64,000 nucleotides of DNA from Deltaproteobacteria bacterium. GTDB taxonomy: Bacteria; Myxococcota; Myxococcia; Myxococcales; JAHFDP01. The stretch lies in assembly GCA_023248955.1 (NCBI GenBank), contig JAHFDP010000010.1, positions 1-64,000 on the forward strand, read 5' to 3'. Positions 26,011-35,478 of the stretch are shown here, piece after piece (positions within the stretch are counted from its first letter, which is position 1; each line of letters begins with the position of its first letter). Position numbers and translations under genes: made by a program. The notes below the pieces were generated by a model. That model was not told where the DNA came from and did not search any database. It saw only the letters and a program-made list of their open reading frames with translations.

Positions 26011-27681
26011 TTAGCGGCGCTTGAGTTTGCGGTCGATGGGGACGGTCTGCGCGCGTTCGAAGCGAACCGATTCGTCAACGTCCTCGTAACCATCGAGCGC
26101 GATCACCAACCGGTAGTCCTTGCCGGCTGCCAGCGGACCGGCGCGCAAAGGCGCATTGGCGGTGGTTCGGCCCACGACGACGCGATCGAGCCAAACCGTC
26201 GCACCCGGAGGATCGGTCGTCACCTCCAGCGCGCCGATCAATGGCACCAGCTTCACCACAAGTGGCGTTTGATCGCCGCCACCGTCGATGCGGACGAGCT
26301 TGGTGGCCGTTTCGAAATAATTTTTCTTGATCGTCAACCGGTGTTCGCGATGCGTGAGTCCGCTCAGGGTGACTGGCGTTTCTCCACTCGACGCGCCGTC
26401 GTCCACCACAACCGTTGCGCCGGGTGGATCGCTCGAGACCAGAAGCGTCGCCGGGCTCACCAAGTGGCGGTAAAGAAAAACACAAACGAGAGCCGCGACC
26501 AACGCAACGCAGCCGCCGAGGACTCCGGTGAGCTCGCGCCGCGATCGAAAGGGCCGCGCCAAAATCGTGGTGTCATCATGGTTGGTCAAGGCGGCCGGGC
26601 GGGCACGCAGAGGAAGTGCGCTGGATATCGGCCGCGGCGAATCCACCGGCACCGGAGGGGCGGGCCGACGCGGTGACGGCGTGACCGTGCCCGGTTTGAT
26701 GTCCGGCGAAACCGATCGATCCTCGAGAACCGGCACACCCAAGCGCGCCTCCTCGGCTAGCCGCTCCGCGTAGATTTCGCGCATGAACGGCGCCAGGTGC
26801 GCTGACGATCCCGGCAGCCGATGCTTGGTGAGGTACTCCTCGAGCTCGAGCTGAAGCTGCCCGCACGAACCGGTGCGCTGCTCGCGATCTTTGCTGAGCG
26901 CGCGAAGCAGAATGACGTCGAGATCCGTGCCAATCGCCGAATTGCGCGACGAAGGCGGATCGACCCGACAGGCCGACACCGCATTGAGCGTGGAGAGATC
27001 AGTGGCGCGCTTGAAGAGCCGCTGTCCCGTGCAGAGCTCGTACAAAATCACGCCCACCGCGAAGACATCACTGCGCCGATCAACCGGCGTACCGGCCGCC
27101 TGCTCCGGCGACATGTAGCTGTATTTTCCCTTGAGCACGCCGGTGCGCGTGCGCTGCATGTGATCGGCGGCTTTGGCGATGCCAAAATCGATCACCTTCA
27201 CGCCGCCCTCAAAGGTGACGAGTATATTTTGCGGCGAAACATCGCGGTGAACGATATTGAGTGGACGTCCGTTTTCGTCGCGCTTGCCGTGCGCATATTC
27301 AAGCGCTTCGCACGCACCGATGCAGAAACGAATGGCGAGCGGCAGCGGCAAGATCCGCCCCATCGTTGAAGCCTGACGCACGACGCGGCGAACATCCTCG
27401 CCATGCACGTATTCCATGGCGATGAAATAAAAGTCGTCCTGCTTGCCCACGTCGAAAATCTGCACCACGTTGGGATGGTTCAAGCGCGCGGCGGTGCGCG
27501 CCTCTTGCAAAAACATCGCCACGAACTCGCTGCTCTCGGCGAGGTTGGGCAAGATTCGCTTGACGACGACTAGCTTTTCGAATCCCGAAATTCCGCTCTG
27601 TCGCGCGAGAAAAACCTCGGCCATGCCCCCCGCGGCGAGCCTCTTGATGAGCTGATAGCGGCCAAACGTGGGAGCGATCAT
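26011..27681 (-). CDS. membrane Ser/Thr kinase with two PEGA domains
   Basis: 556 aa. The kinase domain spans residues 8-275: LAAGGMAEVFLAR, VVVKRIL, HRDVSPQNIL, DFGIAKA, KYSYMSPEQAAG. A Pro-rich linker, one membrane helix (GVLGGCVALVAALVCVFLY, about 395) and two extracytoplasmic PEGA repeats follow (SSDPPGATVVVDDG and TTDPPGATVWLDR). PEGA beta-sandwiches are thought to bind envelope material. HRDVSPQN instead of HRDLKPxN is a common myxobacterial variant and should not abolish activity. Confidence 0.94.
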   Translation of the reverse strand: MIAPTFGRYQLIKRLAAGGMAEVFLARQSGISGFEKLVVVKRILPNLAESSEFVAMFLQEARTAARLNHPNVVQIFDVGKQDDFYFIAMEYVHGEDVRRVVRQASTMGRILPLPLAIRFCIGACEALEYAHGKRDENGRPLNIVHRDVSPQNILVTFEGGVKVIDFGIAKAADHMQRTRTGVLKGKYSYMSPEQAAGTPVDRRSDVFAVGVILYELCTGQRLFKRATDLSTLNAVSACRVDPPSSRNSAIGTDLDVILLRALSKDREQRTGSCGQLQLELEEYLTKHRLPGSSAHLAPFMREIYAERLAEEARLGVPVLEDRSVSPDIKPGTVTPSPRRPAPPVPVDSPRPISSALPLRARPAALTNHDDTTILARPFRSRRELTGVLGGCVALVAALVCVFLYRHLVSPATLLVSSDPPGATVVVDDGASSGETPVTLSGLTHREHRLTIKKNYFETATKLVRIDGGGDQTPLVVKLVPLIGALEVTTDPPGATVWLDRVVVGRTTANAPLRAGPLAAGKDYRLVIALDGYEDVDESVRFERAQTVPIDRKLKRR

Positions 27682-27726
27682 GCGGCGTCGGCGCTTTCAA
27701 GATGCCGACCGCCGCATGGTAGCACC

Positions 27727-28065
27727 TCACGGACCGAGCGACGGTGGCGTGCTGAAAAGCCGCGCGCAGCCACCTTCGCAACCATGCGCCGTGTCGGAAC
27801 AGTCCGACGAACACTTGACCGCGGTGATCGGATCCGACGTGAATTTCGATTCGCAGAGCGAATGACAAAACCCGTTGTGAGCCACGCAGCGATTCATGCA
27901 ACCGGTGTGGCCAGCGACGGTGTCGCGTTGTGCCGACGCCTCGGCCTCTTGCATTTCTGGCGTCGCCGCAATCTCCGCCTGCACCGATGGCGTGCTGTCC
28001 ACTGCCGGATCCGCCGCTCCCCAGAGCAACGGAAGTATTACAATGTATACCATTTGTATTTTCAC
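27727..28065 (-). CDS. small exported Cys-rich protein
   Basis: 112 aa from a GTG at 28065 with AGGGGG upstream; an ATG at 28053 is a second option. The leader IQMVYIVILPLLWGAA is followed by an acidic Ala/Glu segment and an eight-Cys core: CMNRCVAHNGFCHSLC, CSSDCSDTAHGCEGGC. The even number of Cys suggests four disulfides in the periplasm or outside. No family was recognised. It diverges from the dihydropyrimidinase gene. Confidence 0.7.
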   Translation of the reverse strand: MKIQMVYIVILPLLWGAADPAVDSTPSVQAEIAATPEMQEAEASAQRDTVAGHTGCMNRCVAHNGFCHSLCESKFTSDPITAVKCSSDCSDTAHGCEGGCARLFSTPPSLGP

Positions 28066-28227
28066 GATTTTCCCCCTTGAGCGCCCACCACCTACCGTAA
28101 GAAGCGTAAGCACGAGCCCCGTGTTCGAGGAGAGACGGGCCGCAAGGCGCTCGCACGTTCGGTTGACGTCGCGACTTGCGAGTCACATTCACGGGGCGGT
28201 AGAAGCGCCCCAGACACCGGAGGCTTC

Positions 28228-29631
28228 ATGCGCACGCTCATCAAGAACGGAACCCTCGTCACCGCCAGCGACACCACCCGCGCCGACCTGCTCGTGGAGG
28301 GCGAACGCATCTCGCTCGTGGGTACCGACCTCACGCCGCTGGTCGGCAAAGTCGATCGCACCATCGATGCCACTGGCCGCTACGTGATTCCCGGTGGCAT
28401 CGACGCGCACACCCACCTCGACATGCCATTCGGCGGCAGCAAATCCGCCGACGATTTCGAATCGGGAACCATCGCGGCGGCGTGCGGCGGCACCACCACC
28501 GTCGTTGACTTCGCCATTCAACCGCAGGGCGGCGGTCTACGCGACGGGCTTTACGCTTGGCACCAGAAGGCCGAGGGAAAAGCGGCTATCGACTATGCAT
28601 TCCACATGATCGTGCGCGAAGTTTCCAAGAGCGCGCTTTCGGAAATGGACGCGCTGGTCAAAGAAGAAGGCGTCTCCAGCTTCAAACTTTTCACGGCCTA
28701 TCCCGGCGTGTTCATGGTCGACGACGCGGCGATTTTCCGCGCCATGCAGAAGACGGGCGAAAACGGCGGCATGATCTGCATGCACGCTGAGAATGGTCCG
28801 GTCATCGACGTGCTGATCGAGCAGGCTCTCGCGCGCGGCGAAACGGCGCCGGTCTATCACGCGGTGACGCGCCCGGCGCGCCTCGAGGGTGAAGCGACGA
28901 ACCGCGTTTTGGCGCTGGCGGAAGTGGCGCACGTACCCGTGTACATTGTGCACCTCTCGGCTGCCGAAGCGTTGGCGGAGGTTCGCGAAGCGCGCGATCG
29001 CGGCGTGCTGGCCTTCGCGGAAACGTGCCCGCAATATCTTTTTCTGTCGCACGAAGACTACTTCGACAAGAGCCACGATGGCCTAGGCGGCGCGAAGTAC
29101 GTGATGAGTCCGCCGCTGCGCCACAAGGGAAACGAAGAACACCTCTGGCGCGGGCTGGCGCTCGATGATCTACAATGTATTGCAACCGATCACTGCCCGT
29201 TTTGCATGAAAGATCAGAAAGAGCTCGGCCGCGGCAACTTCGCCAAGATTCCCAACGGCGCGCCGGGTATCGAGACGCGCCTGATGCTCACGTTCGACGG
29301 TGGCGTCCGCACTGGACGCATTTCGCTGAATCGTTGGGTGCAGCTCATGAGCACCGCGCCGGCCAAACTCTTCGGGCTCTATCCGCGCAAAGGCACGCTG
29401 GCCGTGGGCGCGGACGCGGACATCGTGATCTGGAATCCCGAGCGCGAAACGACGCTGGCCGCAAAAACGCTGCACATGAAGGTCGACTACAACCCGTACG
29501 AGGGGCGCAAAGTGAAGGGCGCCGCGGACGTGGTGATGTCGCGTGGCAAGGTCGTGGTGGACCACGGCGCGTTCGTTGGCAAAGCCGGCGACGGGCGTTT
29601 CCAGAAGCGCGGGGAGCTGCGGCAGAAGTAA
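28228..29631 (+). CDS. hydA: dihydropyrimidinase / hydantoinase
   Basis: 467 aa, normal length. It hydrolyses dihydrouracil and dihydrothymine to N-carbamoyl beta-amino acids. The binuclear zinc centre is visible: GGIDAHTHLD (His61, His63), the carbamylated Lys in SSFKLFTAYPG (Lys153), CMHAENG (His), VYIVHLSAAEA (His) and CIATDHCPF (Asp). TRPARLEGEATNRVLALAE and the final VKGAADVVMSRGKVVVDHG are typical of the family. It is followed 80 bp later by a class III aminotransferase that would handle the beta-amino acid product. Confidence 0.94.
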   Translation: MRTLIKNGTLVTASDTTRADLLVEGERISLVGTDLTPLVGKVDRTIDATGRYVIPGGIDAHTHLDMPFGGSKSADDFESGTIAAACGGTTTVVDFAIQPQGGGLRDGLYAWHQKAEGKAAIDYAFHMIVREVSKSALSEMDALVKEEGVSSFKLFTAYPGVFMVDDAAIFRAMQKTGENGGMICMHAENGPVIDVLIEQALARGETAPVYHAVTRPARLEGEATNRVLALAEVAHVPVYIVHLSAAEALAEVREARDRGVLAFAETCPQYLFLSHEDYFDKSHDGLGGAKYVMSPPLRHKGNEEHLWRGLALDDLQCIATDHCPFCMKDQKELGRGNFAKIPNGAPGIETRLMLTFDGGVRTGRISLNRWVQLMSTAPAKLFGLYPRKGTLAVGADADIVIWNPERETTLAAKTLHMKVDYNPYEGRKVKGAADVVMSRGKVVVDHGAFVGKAGDGRFQKRGELRQK

Positions 29632-29649
29632 GCATTCACCAAACGCAAA

Positions 29650-29694
29650 GTGACGTGCACCCCCACCCTGACTCTTCCCCGTCAAAGGGGGAGG
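29650..29694. repeat. REP-like unit
   Basis: The reverse complement of this stretch (CCTCCCCCTTTGACGGGG and onward through GGGTGGGGGTGCACGT) matches the second unit of the 21072-21238 cluster. It lies between hydA and the aminotransferase and could protect or pause the hydA transcript. Confidence 0.6.
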
Positions 29695-29711
29695 AAAAAT
29701 ACGAGAAAAAA

Positions 29712-30998
29712 ATGACCGCCGCCGAGATTCTCGCCAAACAGAAAGAGTTCCTCTTCCCGTCCGTTCGTCCTTATTACGAGGAGCCGCTGGTCGCCGACCG
29801 CGGACAAGGGTTGCACCTTTGGGACAAGGACGGGCGCCGCTACCTCGATTTCTTCGGCGGCATTTTGACTGTCTCCGTTGGCCATGCGCATCCGAAAGTC
29901 ACCGCGGCGGTGACCGCGCAGCAGCAGAAACTAGTGCACGTCTCCACGCTCTACCCGACCGAACCGCAGGTGCAGCTGGCCGAGAAGCTGGTGCAGATCG
30001 GGCCCATCAAGCCCGCCAAAGTTTTCTTCACCAACTCCGGCACCGAGGCCAACGAGACCGCCATCCTCACCGCCAAGCTCGCCACCGGCCGCCGCGAAGT
30101 GATCGCACTGCGCCACAGCTACGGCGGCCGCGGTGCGGTCGCCCTCAACATGATGGGCCAAGCGCCGTGGCGGCTGATGGAATCGGAAATCGCCGGCTTC
30201 AAACACGCCCACGCGCCTTACTGCTACCGCTGCGACTTCGGACTCAAATATCCCGACTGCGGCGTGCGGTGCGCCACGGACATCGAGCCGCTGATCCAGA
30301 CCGAGACCAGCGGAAAAATCGCTGCCTTCATTGCCGAGCCGGTGATGGGCGTCGGCGGCTTCATCGTTCCGCCGCCGGACTATTTCAAAGTCGCGGTGCC
30401 CATCATTCGCAAATATGGCGGTGTCTTCATCGCCGACGAAGTGCAGACCGCTTGGAGCCGCACTGGCAAGCCGTGGGGCATCGACAACTACGGCGTGACA
30501 CCCGACATCATGACTTTTGCGAAGGGAATGGCCAACGGACAGCCCATCGGCGCCACGTTGGCGCGCGCGGATCTCGCGGATGCGCTCAAGGGACTTTCCA
30601 TCTCCACGTTCGGCGGCGGGCCCGTGTCGATGGCGGCAGCATTAGCGACGATCGGCGTCATCGAAGAGGAGCGGCTGATGCACAACGCGCAGCTTCTCGG
30701 CGAGCGGCTCAAGCTCGGGCTCACTGCGCTGGCGGAGAAACATCGCGGCATCGGCGACGTCCGCGGCCTCGGACTGATGCAAGCGCTCGAGTTGGTGAAA
30801 GATCGCGGCACCAAAGAACCCGACGCGGCCGGCGCCACGCAGCTGCTCGAAGCGACGCGGCGACGCGGACTGCTCGTCGGAAAAGGCGGGCTCTTCGGGA
30901 ACACGATGCGCATCGCGCCTGCACTGACTGTGAACGCTGCGCAGGTGGATGAAGCGCTAGCGCTGCTGGGCGAAGCGCTGGCTGAGGCTGCAATCTAA
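29712..30998 (+). CDS. class III PLP aminotransferase (AGXT2/beta-alanine type)
   Basis: 428 aa. The fold-type I PLP site is clear: FFTNSGTEANE, GGRGAVALNMMGQ, FIADEVQTAWSRTGKPWG with the PLP-pyridine Asp, and FAKGMANGQPIGA with the Schiff-base Lys. The insert HAPYCYRCDFGLKYPDCGV matches the alanine-glyoxylate/beta-aminoisobutyrate subgroup. The frame is open upstream, but the ATG at 29712 gives the family start. Next to dihydropyrimidinase it probably transaminates beta-alanine or 3-aminoisobutyrate; beta-ureidopropionase is missing nearby. Confidence 0.92.
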   Translation: MTAAEILAKQKEFLFPSVRPYYEEPLVADRGQGLHLWDKDGRRYLDFFGGILTVSVGHAHPKVTAAVTAQQQKLVHVSTLYPTEPQVQLAEKLVQIGPIKPAKVFFTNSGTEANETAILTAKLATGRREVIALRHSYGGRGAVALNMMGQAPWRLMESEIAGFKHAHAPYCYRCDFGLKYPDCGVRCATDIEPLIQTETSGKIAAFIAEPVMGVGGFIVPPPDYFKVAVPIIRKYGGVFIADEVQTAWSRTGKPWGIDNYGVTPDIMTFAKGMANGQPIGATLARADLADALKGLSISTFGGGPVSMAAALATIGVIEEERLMHNAQLLGERLKLGLTALAEKHRGIGDVRGLGLMQALELVKDRGTKEPDAAGATQLLEATRRRGLLVGKGGLFGNTMRIAPALTVNAAQVDEALALLGEALAEAAI

Positions 30999-31019
30999 GA
31001 TTTTGAGAAATCGATTCGA

Positions 31020-31955
31020 TCAGACACTTTTGATCTTCGCCCGGGTAACGCGCCGTATTACAAAAAGCATACAACCGATCAGTGCCCACAAATTGGCGCC
31101 CCGTCCGCTTCGGCAAGCGCAACCGTCGGTCTCCGACACCGGCTCCACGGTGACGTTTCCCAAGCACGTCGAGACGCTCTTGCCACGCGGGTAGATCGTG
31201 CACACGCCGGCCACGTCGTCATCGGTGAGCGCGCGCTTGGCCAATTGGCCCGGCGGGTCGGATTGAAAAAACATCACCGCATCCGATCGCGTCGAATGCG
31301 CGAGCCCCATGAAGTGGCCGATCTCGTGCGCGAGCGTGGTGCGAATATCGGTGGACGGGCAGTTGGGCGGCTGAAGGTCTCCACCACACGGCGGGCCATC
31401 TTCGGTCGTAAAGATGAAATGCGCACCCGCGGAATCTGGCGCCGGCGCGGCATTCAGCTCGATGTCGGCATCGCGAATCTGCCCCGTCTTTGGCTGAAAG
31501 GTTACGGTCGTCACCGCAATCACCTCCGCGTCTTTGTTGCCATCCCCGTGCAGCGCGCCGTCCCAGCAGTCAAACTTGTCGGCGCAAGAAGCGTCCGCGG
31601 CGCGGCACGCGTCATCCGTGGGAACAACGTCCGCGCAGCTCCGCGTACGCCAGATCACCAGATTGGATTCGTCCGCCGTTTTGACGCCAATCTCCCGAGA
31701 ATGGGTGGTGCCCATGTTGACGAATTTGAGATCAGTGCAGAGCGGCTCGGTCCATGTTGCAAAGGCCTCATCCACCGCATCGAGGCAATCTTTCGGAAGA
31801 AGCTCCGGGGCGCAGCGATCGTTGACGAGATACTTCAGCTCGCGCTCGGCCCAAAAGACACACGTACCAGTCTCGCTGGCCGTCCGAGCGAACGCCTGCG
31901 CGCGCGACGAAAGCGCGATCACGATAAGAAACGCGTGGGCGCGAAGCCCGCGCAC
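31020..31955 (-). CDS. secreted matrixin-type metalloprotease, MYXO-CTERM-like tail
   Basis: 311 aa. A signal peptide (FLIVIALSSRAQA), a catalytic domain and the zinc motif HEIGHFMGLAH are present, with a later IYPRG. The C-terminus CACRSGRGANLWALIGCMLFVIRRVTR is a MYXO-CTERM-like sorting tail (CxC, membrane segment, Arg cluster), implying cell-surface anchoring then release. The GTG start lies one base after the stop of the upstream fused protease. It is the last gene of a three-gene operon. Confidence 0.88.
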   Translation of the reverse strand: MRGLRAHAFLIVIALSSRAQAFARTASETGTCVFWAERELKYLVNDRCAPELLPKDCLDAVDEAFATWTEPLCTDLKFVNMGTTHSREIGVKTADESNLVIWRTRSCADVVPTDDACRAADASCADKFDCWDGALHGDGNKDAEVIAVTTVTFQPKTGQIRDADIELNAAPAPDSAGAHFIFTTEDGPPCGGDLQPPNCPSTDIRTTLAHEIGHFMGLAHSTRSDAVMFFQSDPPGQLAKRALTDDDVAGVCTIYPRGKSVSTCLGNVTVEPVSETDGCACRSGRGANLWALIGCMLFVIRRVTRAKIKSV

Positions 31956-31956
31956 G

Positions 31957-33795
31957 TCAGAATCTGCTCCGCCGTCGCCGTATTACAAACGCGCTACAAA
32001 CGATCAGCGCCCAAAGACCGGCGTCGTTCGCGCTGCCACAGCCACAGCCGCCGCCGTCGGATTCCGCAACTGCCGTCATGACGACGGCGTTGCCCAAGCA
32101 GGTGTTCACGGCCTTGTCCCGCGGATAAATGGCGCAGATTCCAGCGGCATCGTCGTCGGACAAGACGCGCTTGTTGGTGTCGCCGATGTTGGCCGATTTG
32201 AACATGGTGGCCTTGGCGTCGAGCGAGTGGCCCATACCAAGAAAGTGGCCGCACTCGTGCGTCAGCGTATTGCGAATATCGGTGGAGACGCAGTCGGGTG
32301 GCGCCCCTCCGCCGCTCGAGCACTTGGGACTGTCGATGGTCGTGGAGTGATACTGACCTCCCTGAATGCCCGGACTGGGCGCTTCGTTCAGCTCGATGTC
32401 GGCGTCGACGATCTGGCCAGTGTCCTTGTTGAACGTCGCCGTGGTGACCGCAATGGTGGTCCCACCGTGAAGGTCGGCGTCCCAGCAGTGAAATTTATTT
32501 CCGCAGGAGGTGGCGTGACACTCATCGTCTGCTGGCGCTACCGACTTGCAGGTTTGCGTGCGCCAAACGACGAGGTTGATGTTGTCCGGCGCCTCGGGGT
32601 CGTAGCCAACGTCGGCGCGCGCCGTCGTCCCCTGGTTGATGAAGTTGAGATCGGTGCACTGCGGGAGCGACCAGGCCGCGAAGGAGGCGGCCACCGCGTC
32701 GAGGCAGTCGTTGCGGGACGGCATCGGCGCGCAATTTTCGTTGATGACAAACGTGAGCTGGCGCGGTGCCCAGAAAAGACACAGTCCGCCGCCGTCTTCG
32801 GTGCTGCTGCGCACGAAGGCGTGGGCCGACGGCGCGATCAGCAGCGCGGCGAAAAGGATCGCGGCGCGCCGTCGACGAAGCGCCAAACCAAACAGCGGAA
32901 GGATCGCCAGCGTCGAGAGAAAACCACCGCAACCTCGCTTCACCGTGGGTGGCGCCGCGCAGGTGGCCACCTGAAACGCTCCCGCATTGGTGCGGCGCTT
33001 TCCCGACACAGCAATTGCAGTCAGATCGTAGTCACCCACTGCGATGGCGGCGGGATCGGTGATCGGCGAGCACGTATTACCAACGATCACCTTTGTATTC
33101 GCGCCCGCGTCGCCCACTTTCGGCGGGCATCCGCTCGCCGTGGGAAGCGCGGGAAAATCAGCGACCTCCGCCGACGGATAGATCGCCGTAATCCCAGCCG
33201 CGTCATCCGAGCCCAACGCAATGCGCTCGACCAGCGGTGGCGCGGGATTCATCACTGCCGTGGCGAGCGTGGCGTCACTCTGGCAACCCGGCGCGCCCGT
33301 CTCATCGCAAGCGTGCGCGAGTCCTAGCGCATGACCGATCTCGTGCAACGCCGCCGCCTCGACATCAATCGCGCCCCCTTGCCCGTCGGCGGCCCAAGAA
33401 AATCCTTGCGCGTTCAAATGAACGTCCGCGCGCGCCAAGTCACCGGAAGCGTTGTCGGCCGACAATTCAGTGTGCCCAACCACCAGCGACGACGATCCAA
33501 ACAGCGCGGGCCATGGCGCATCCCAGCTCACCGAAATTCCGGGCGCGCCTTCGCAAGCAAGCTTCGGTGCGAGCGACGTATGTTCCGGCGCCGTCCACGC
33601 TTCCACGGCCGAGCGCACGGCCGCAACGGCGCGCGCGGGCTCGCCACGCAAATTCACTGGCGCTCCGATCGCATAAGTTGGTGCGGCAGTCGTCCAGTGC
33701 TCTTGCGCACCAGCGTCGGTCTTCTCACCGCGCCACGCGAACGCGACAGCGGGCAACAATGACACCACGATTGAGAACGTATTTCTTCCGATCAC
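31957..33795 (-). CDS. two matrixin metalloproteases fused in one reading frame
   Basis: 612 aa from a GTG at 33795 that overlaps the upstream stop (GTGA). The first half has a signal peptide, HEIGHALGLAH and a tail CGGFLSTLAILPLFGLALRRRR. The frame continues without a stop into AAILFAALLIAPSAHA, itself a good signal peptide, then a second protease with HECGHFLGMGH and a final MYXO-CTERM-like CGCGSANDAG-membrane-RRRR. The second half is the close relative of the 31020-31955 gene. Either a stop codon was lost or a TTG near the internal RRRR starts a separate product. Confidence 0.85.
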   Translation of the reverse strand: MIGRNTFSIVVSLLPAVAFAWRGEKTDAGAQEHWTTAAPTYAIGAPVNLRGEPARAVAAVRSAVEAWTAPEHTSLAPKLACEGAPGISVSWDAPWPALFGSSSLVVGHTELSADNASGDLARADVHLNAQGFSWAADGQGGAIDVEAAALHEIGHALGLAHACDETGAPGCQSDATLATAVMNPAPPLVERIALGSDDAAGITAIYPSAEVADFPALPTASGCPPKVGDAGANTKVIVGNTCSPITDPAAIAVGDYDLTAIAVSGKRRTNAGAFQVATCAAPPTVKRGCGGFLSTLAILPLFGLALRRRRAAILFAALLIAPSAHAFVRSSTEDGGGLCLFWAPRQLTFVINENCAPMPSRNDCLDAVAASFAAWSLPQCTDLNFINQGTTARADVGYDPEAPDNINLVVWRTQTCKSVAPADDECHATSCGNKFHCWDADLHGGTTIAVTTATFNKDTGQIVDADIELNEAPSPGIQGGQYHSTTIDSPKCSSGGGAPPDCVSTDIRNTLTHECGHFLGMGHSLDAKATMFKSANIGDTNKRVLSDDDAAGICAIYPRDKAVNTCLGNAVVMTAVAESDGGGCGCGSANDAGLWALIVCSAFVIRRRRSRF

Positions 33796-34313
33796 GGATG
33801 CCCCGGCGCACCACGCGCACGCTGAATGCGGCTCTTTAATTCCGAAACCTTCAACCGATCCTCCAGCGCAGCTTGCGAAGCTTGGCGGGCGAGCCCTCCG
33901 GTAGCGCGAAGGGCCATGTTCTCCTGCAAGGTGAACTTTCCGTGCGAAAGTTCGAGCACGCCGTAGACAGCAGGGCTGCGGCGCCGCAAGAAAACCACGG
34001 TCTGCTCTCCAACGGAAAACGTGGGGCCGCCCACCACCATTTGTGCCAGCTCGCCCACCGTGCCGCCGGGGATGACGATGGTGATTTCTTTCTCGGGCGT
34101 GCCCGCGAGCGGCTCGTCCACGCGCACGCGAACCTGCGTCAGGATGCGGCGGTGGTCCGGCGTCCAATTGGCGCTGGCTGAAAGCACCGTGCCCTGGACG
34201 ACGCAATCGGCGCGTCCGACCATCTGCTCGATGGAAAGGCCGGAGACCACGCTGGCAAACGCGGGCGTGGCGGAGAGCACGAGGAGAACGAAAACCAATC
34301 GAAGCGCGCGCAT
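33792..34313 (-). CDS. exported hypothetical protein, first gene of matrixin operon
   Basis: 173 aa. Signal peptide ALRLVFVLLVLSATPAFA; the mature part is a beta-rich domain (VQGTVLSASANWTPDHRRIL to VVFLRRRSPAVYGV). Similar exported domains are often encoded beside myxobacterial matrixins. No catalytic motif is visible. Its stop overlaps the next start (GTGA), so it is co-translated with the proteases and may act as inhibitor, chaperone or partner (inference). Confidence 0.75.
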   Translation of the reverse strand: MRALRLVFVLLVLSATPAFASVVSGLSIEQMVGRADCVVQGTVLSASANWTPDHRRILTQVRVRVDEPLAGTPEKEITIVIPGGTVGELAQMVVGGPTFSVGEQTVVFLRRRSPAVYGVLELSHGKFTLQENMALRATGGLARQASQAALEDRLKVSELKSRIQRARGAPGHP

Positions 34314-34417
34314 GATTTCATTTTACGCTACGCACCAGGGTGGCCGCGAGTAACGCGAAGAGAAGAGACATATTCCGACACAGCCAGGGTACGACCAACC
34401 GGCGACGACGGCGGCCG

Positions 34418-35302
34418 CTACCAGCGCCCCAGAAACGCCGCGGCTTCGCGTGCCGCAATTGCGCCATCCGCCGCGGCCGTCACGATCCGCGGGAGTACAC
34501 CATCGGCGACTTCACCAGCCGCGAAAACACCGGCCGCGCTGGTGTGGCCTTTGGCGTTCACGGCAATGCGCCCATCTTTTTGACGTTGGAGCTCCCCGAA
34601 GGCTTCGGTGTTGGGCAGGTTGCCGATTTTCACGAGCACGGCGTCGGCGACAATTCGCTGCGGACAGCGCGGGCCCTGCACGCGGACGATGAGCGTGTCC
34701 GATTCGCGTTCGATTGACTCCACCCGCGTGCTCGACAAAATGTCAACCGTGCTCGGCAACAGTTCGCGCAGACTCGATCGCGCGCGCAGCGCCGAACCGC
34801 GGGCGATCAACGTCACCGATTTCGTCACGGCGGCAATCGCCGTTGCGTTTTCCACGGCGGCATCACCACTGCCAATCACCACCGCGCGGCGTCCCACGAA
34901 GGCTTCGCGCGCGCCGTGAAAAGTCGTTCGCGCATGCGCTTCGCCCGGAACGCCGAGCGGCCGCGGCCGTACACCCGAGGCCACGATGATCGCGCCCGCG
35001 TCGATCGTTTCGCCGGTGGTTAGCGTGAGTTTCCGCGCAGCCGCCTCGAGCTTGGCCACGTTCGCACCGAGACGAAACTCAACCTGCATGTGCCGCGCAT
35101 GCGCGAGAAAACGGTCGGAGAGAAGACGTCCATCGGGCGCGATCACGCCTGGGAAATCAGTCACGTCGCGAAAAATCCGCAAGAGCTGCCCACCCGCTTC
35201 CGACGCGCGCTCGAGCAAGAGTGGCGAGAGTCCGAGCGTGCGGGCCCAAATCGCCGCCGACAGTCCGGCTGGCCCCGCGCCGATGATCACCAGATCGCGC
35301 AC
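34418..35302 (-). CDS. FAD-dependent pyridine nucleotide oxidoreductase, no redox Cys
   Basis: 294 aa. Thioredoxin-reductase-like fold: FAD site VIIGAGPAGLSAAIWA, EAGGQLL, a second Rossmann GxGxxA for NAD(P)H (VVIGSGDAAVENA) and the C-terminal FAAGEVADG. The CxxC disulfide of thioredoxin reductases and its flanking strand are absent, so it is closer to ferredoxin/flavodoxin-NADP reductase (type 2) or a related two-dinucleotide enzyme. The GTG start at 35302 is preferred over the longer frame. Nothing in 34314-34417. Confidence 0.85.
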   Translation of the reverse strand: MRDLVIIGAGPAGLSAAIWARTLGLSPLLLERASEAGGQLLRIFRDVTDFPGVIAPDGRLLSDRFLAHARHMQVEFRLGANVAKLEAAARKLTLTTGETIDAGAIIVASGVRPRPLGVPGEAHARTTFHGAREAFVGRRAVVIGSGDAAVENATAIAAVTKSVTLIARGSALRARSSLRELLPSTVDILSSTRVESIERESDTLIVRVQGPRCPQRIVADAVLVKIGNLPNTEAFGELQRQKDGRIAVNAKGHTSAAGVFAAGEVADGVLPRIVTAAADGAIAAREAAAFLGRW

Positions 35303-35478
35303 AGCACGAGTATAGAGCGTCGGCTGCGCGCTTCTCTTTTTCGCGTGCGCACGGATGAACATTGCATGGGTACTCCGTTTGTGGCGCAACAACCGTGGAG
35401 CGGTTATCCGAATAGAATGTTTAATGGTAGACTTTCCAAAAATTGTTGTTGTAATTTTTTTGAAAGAGGGGTGATTTA

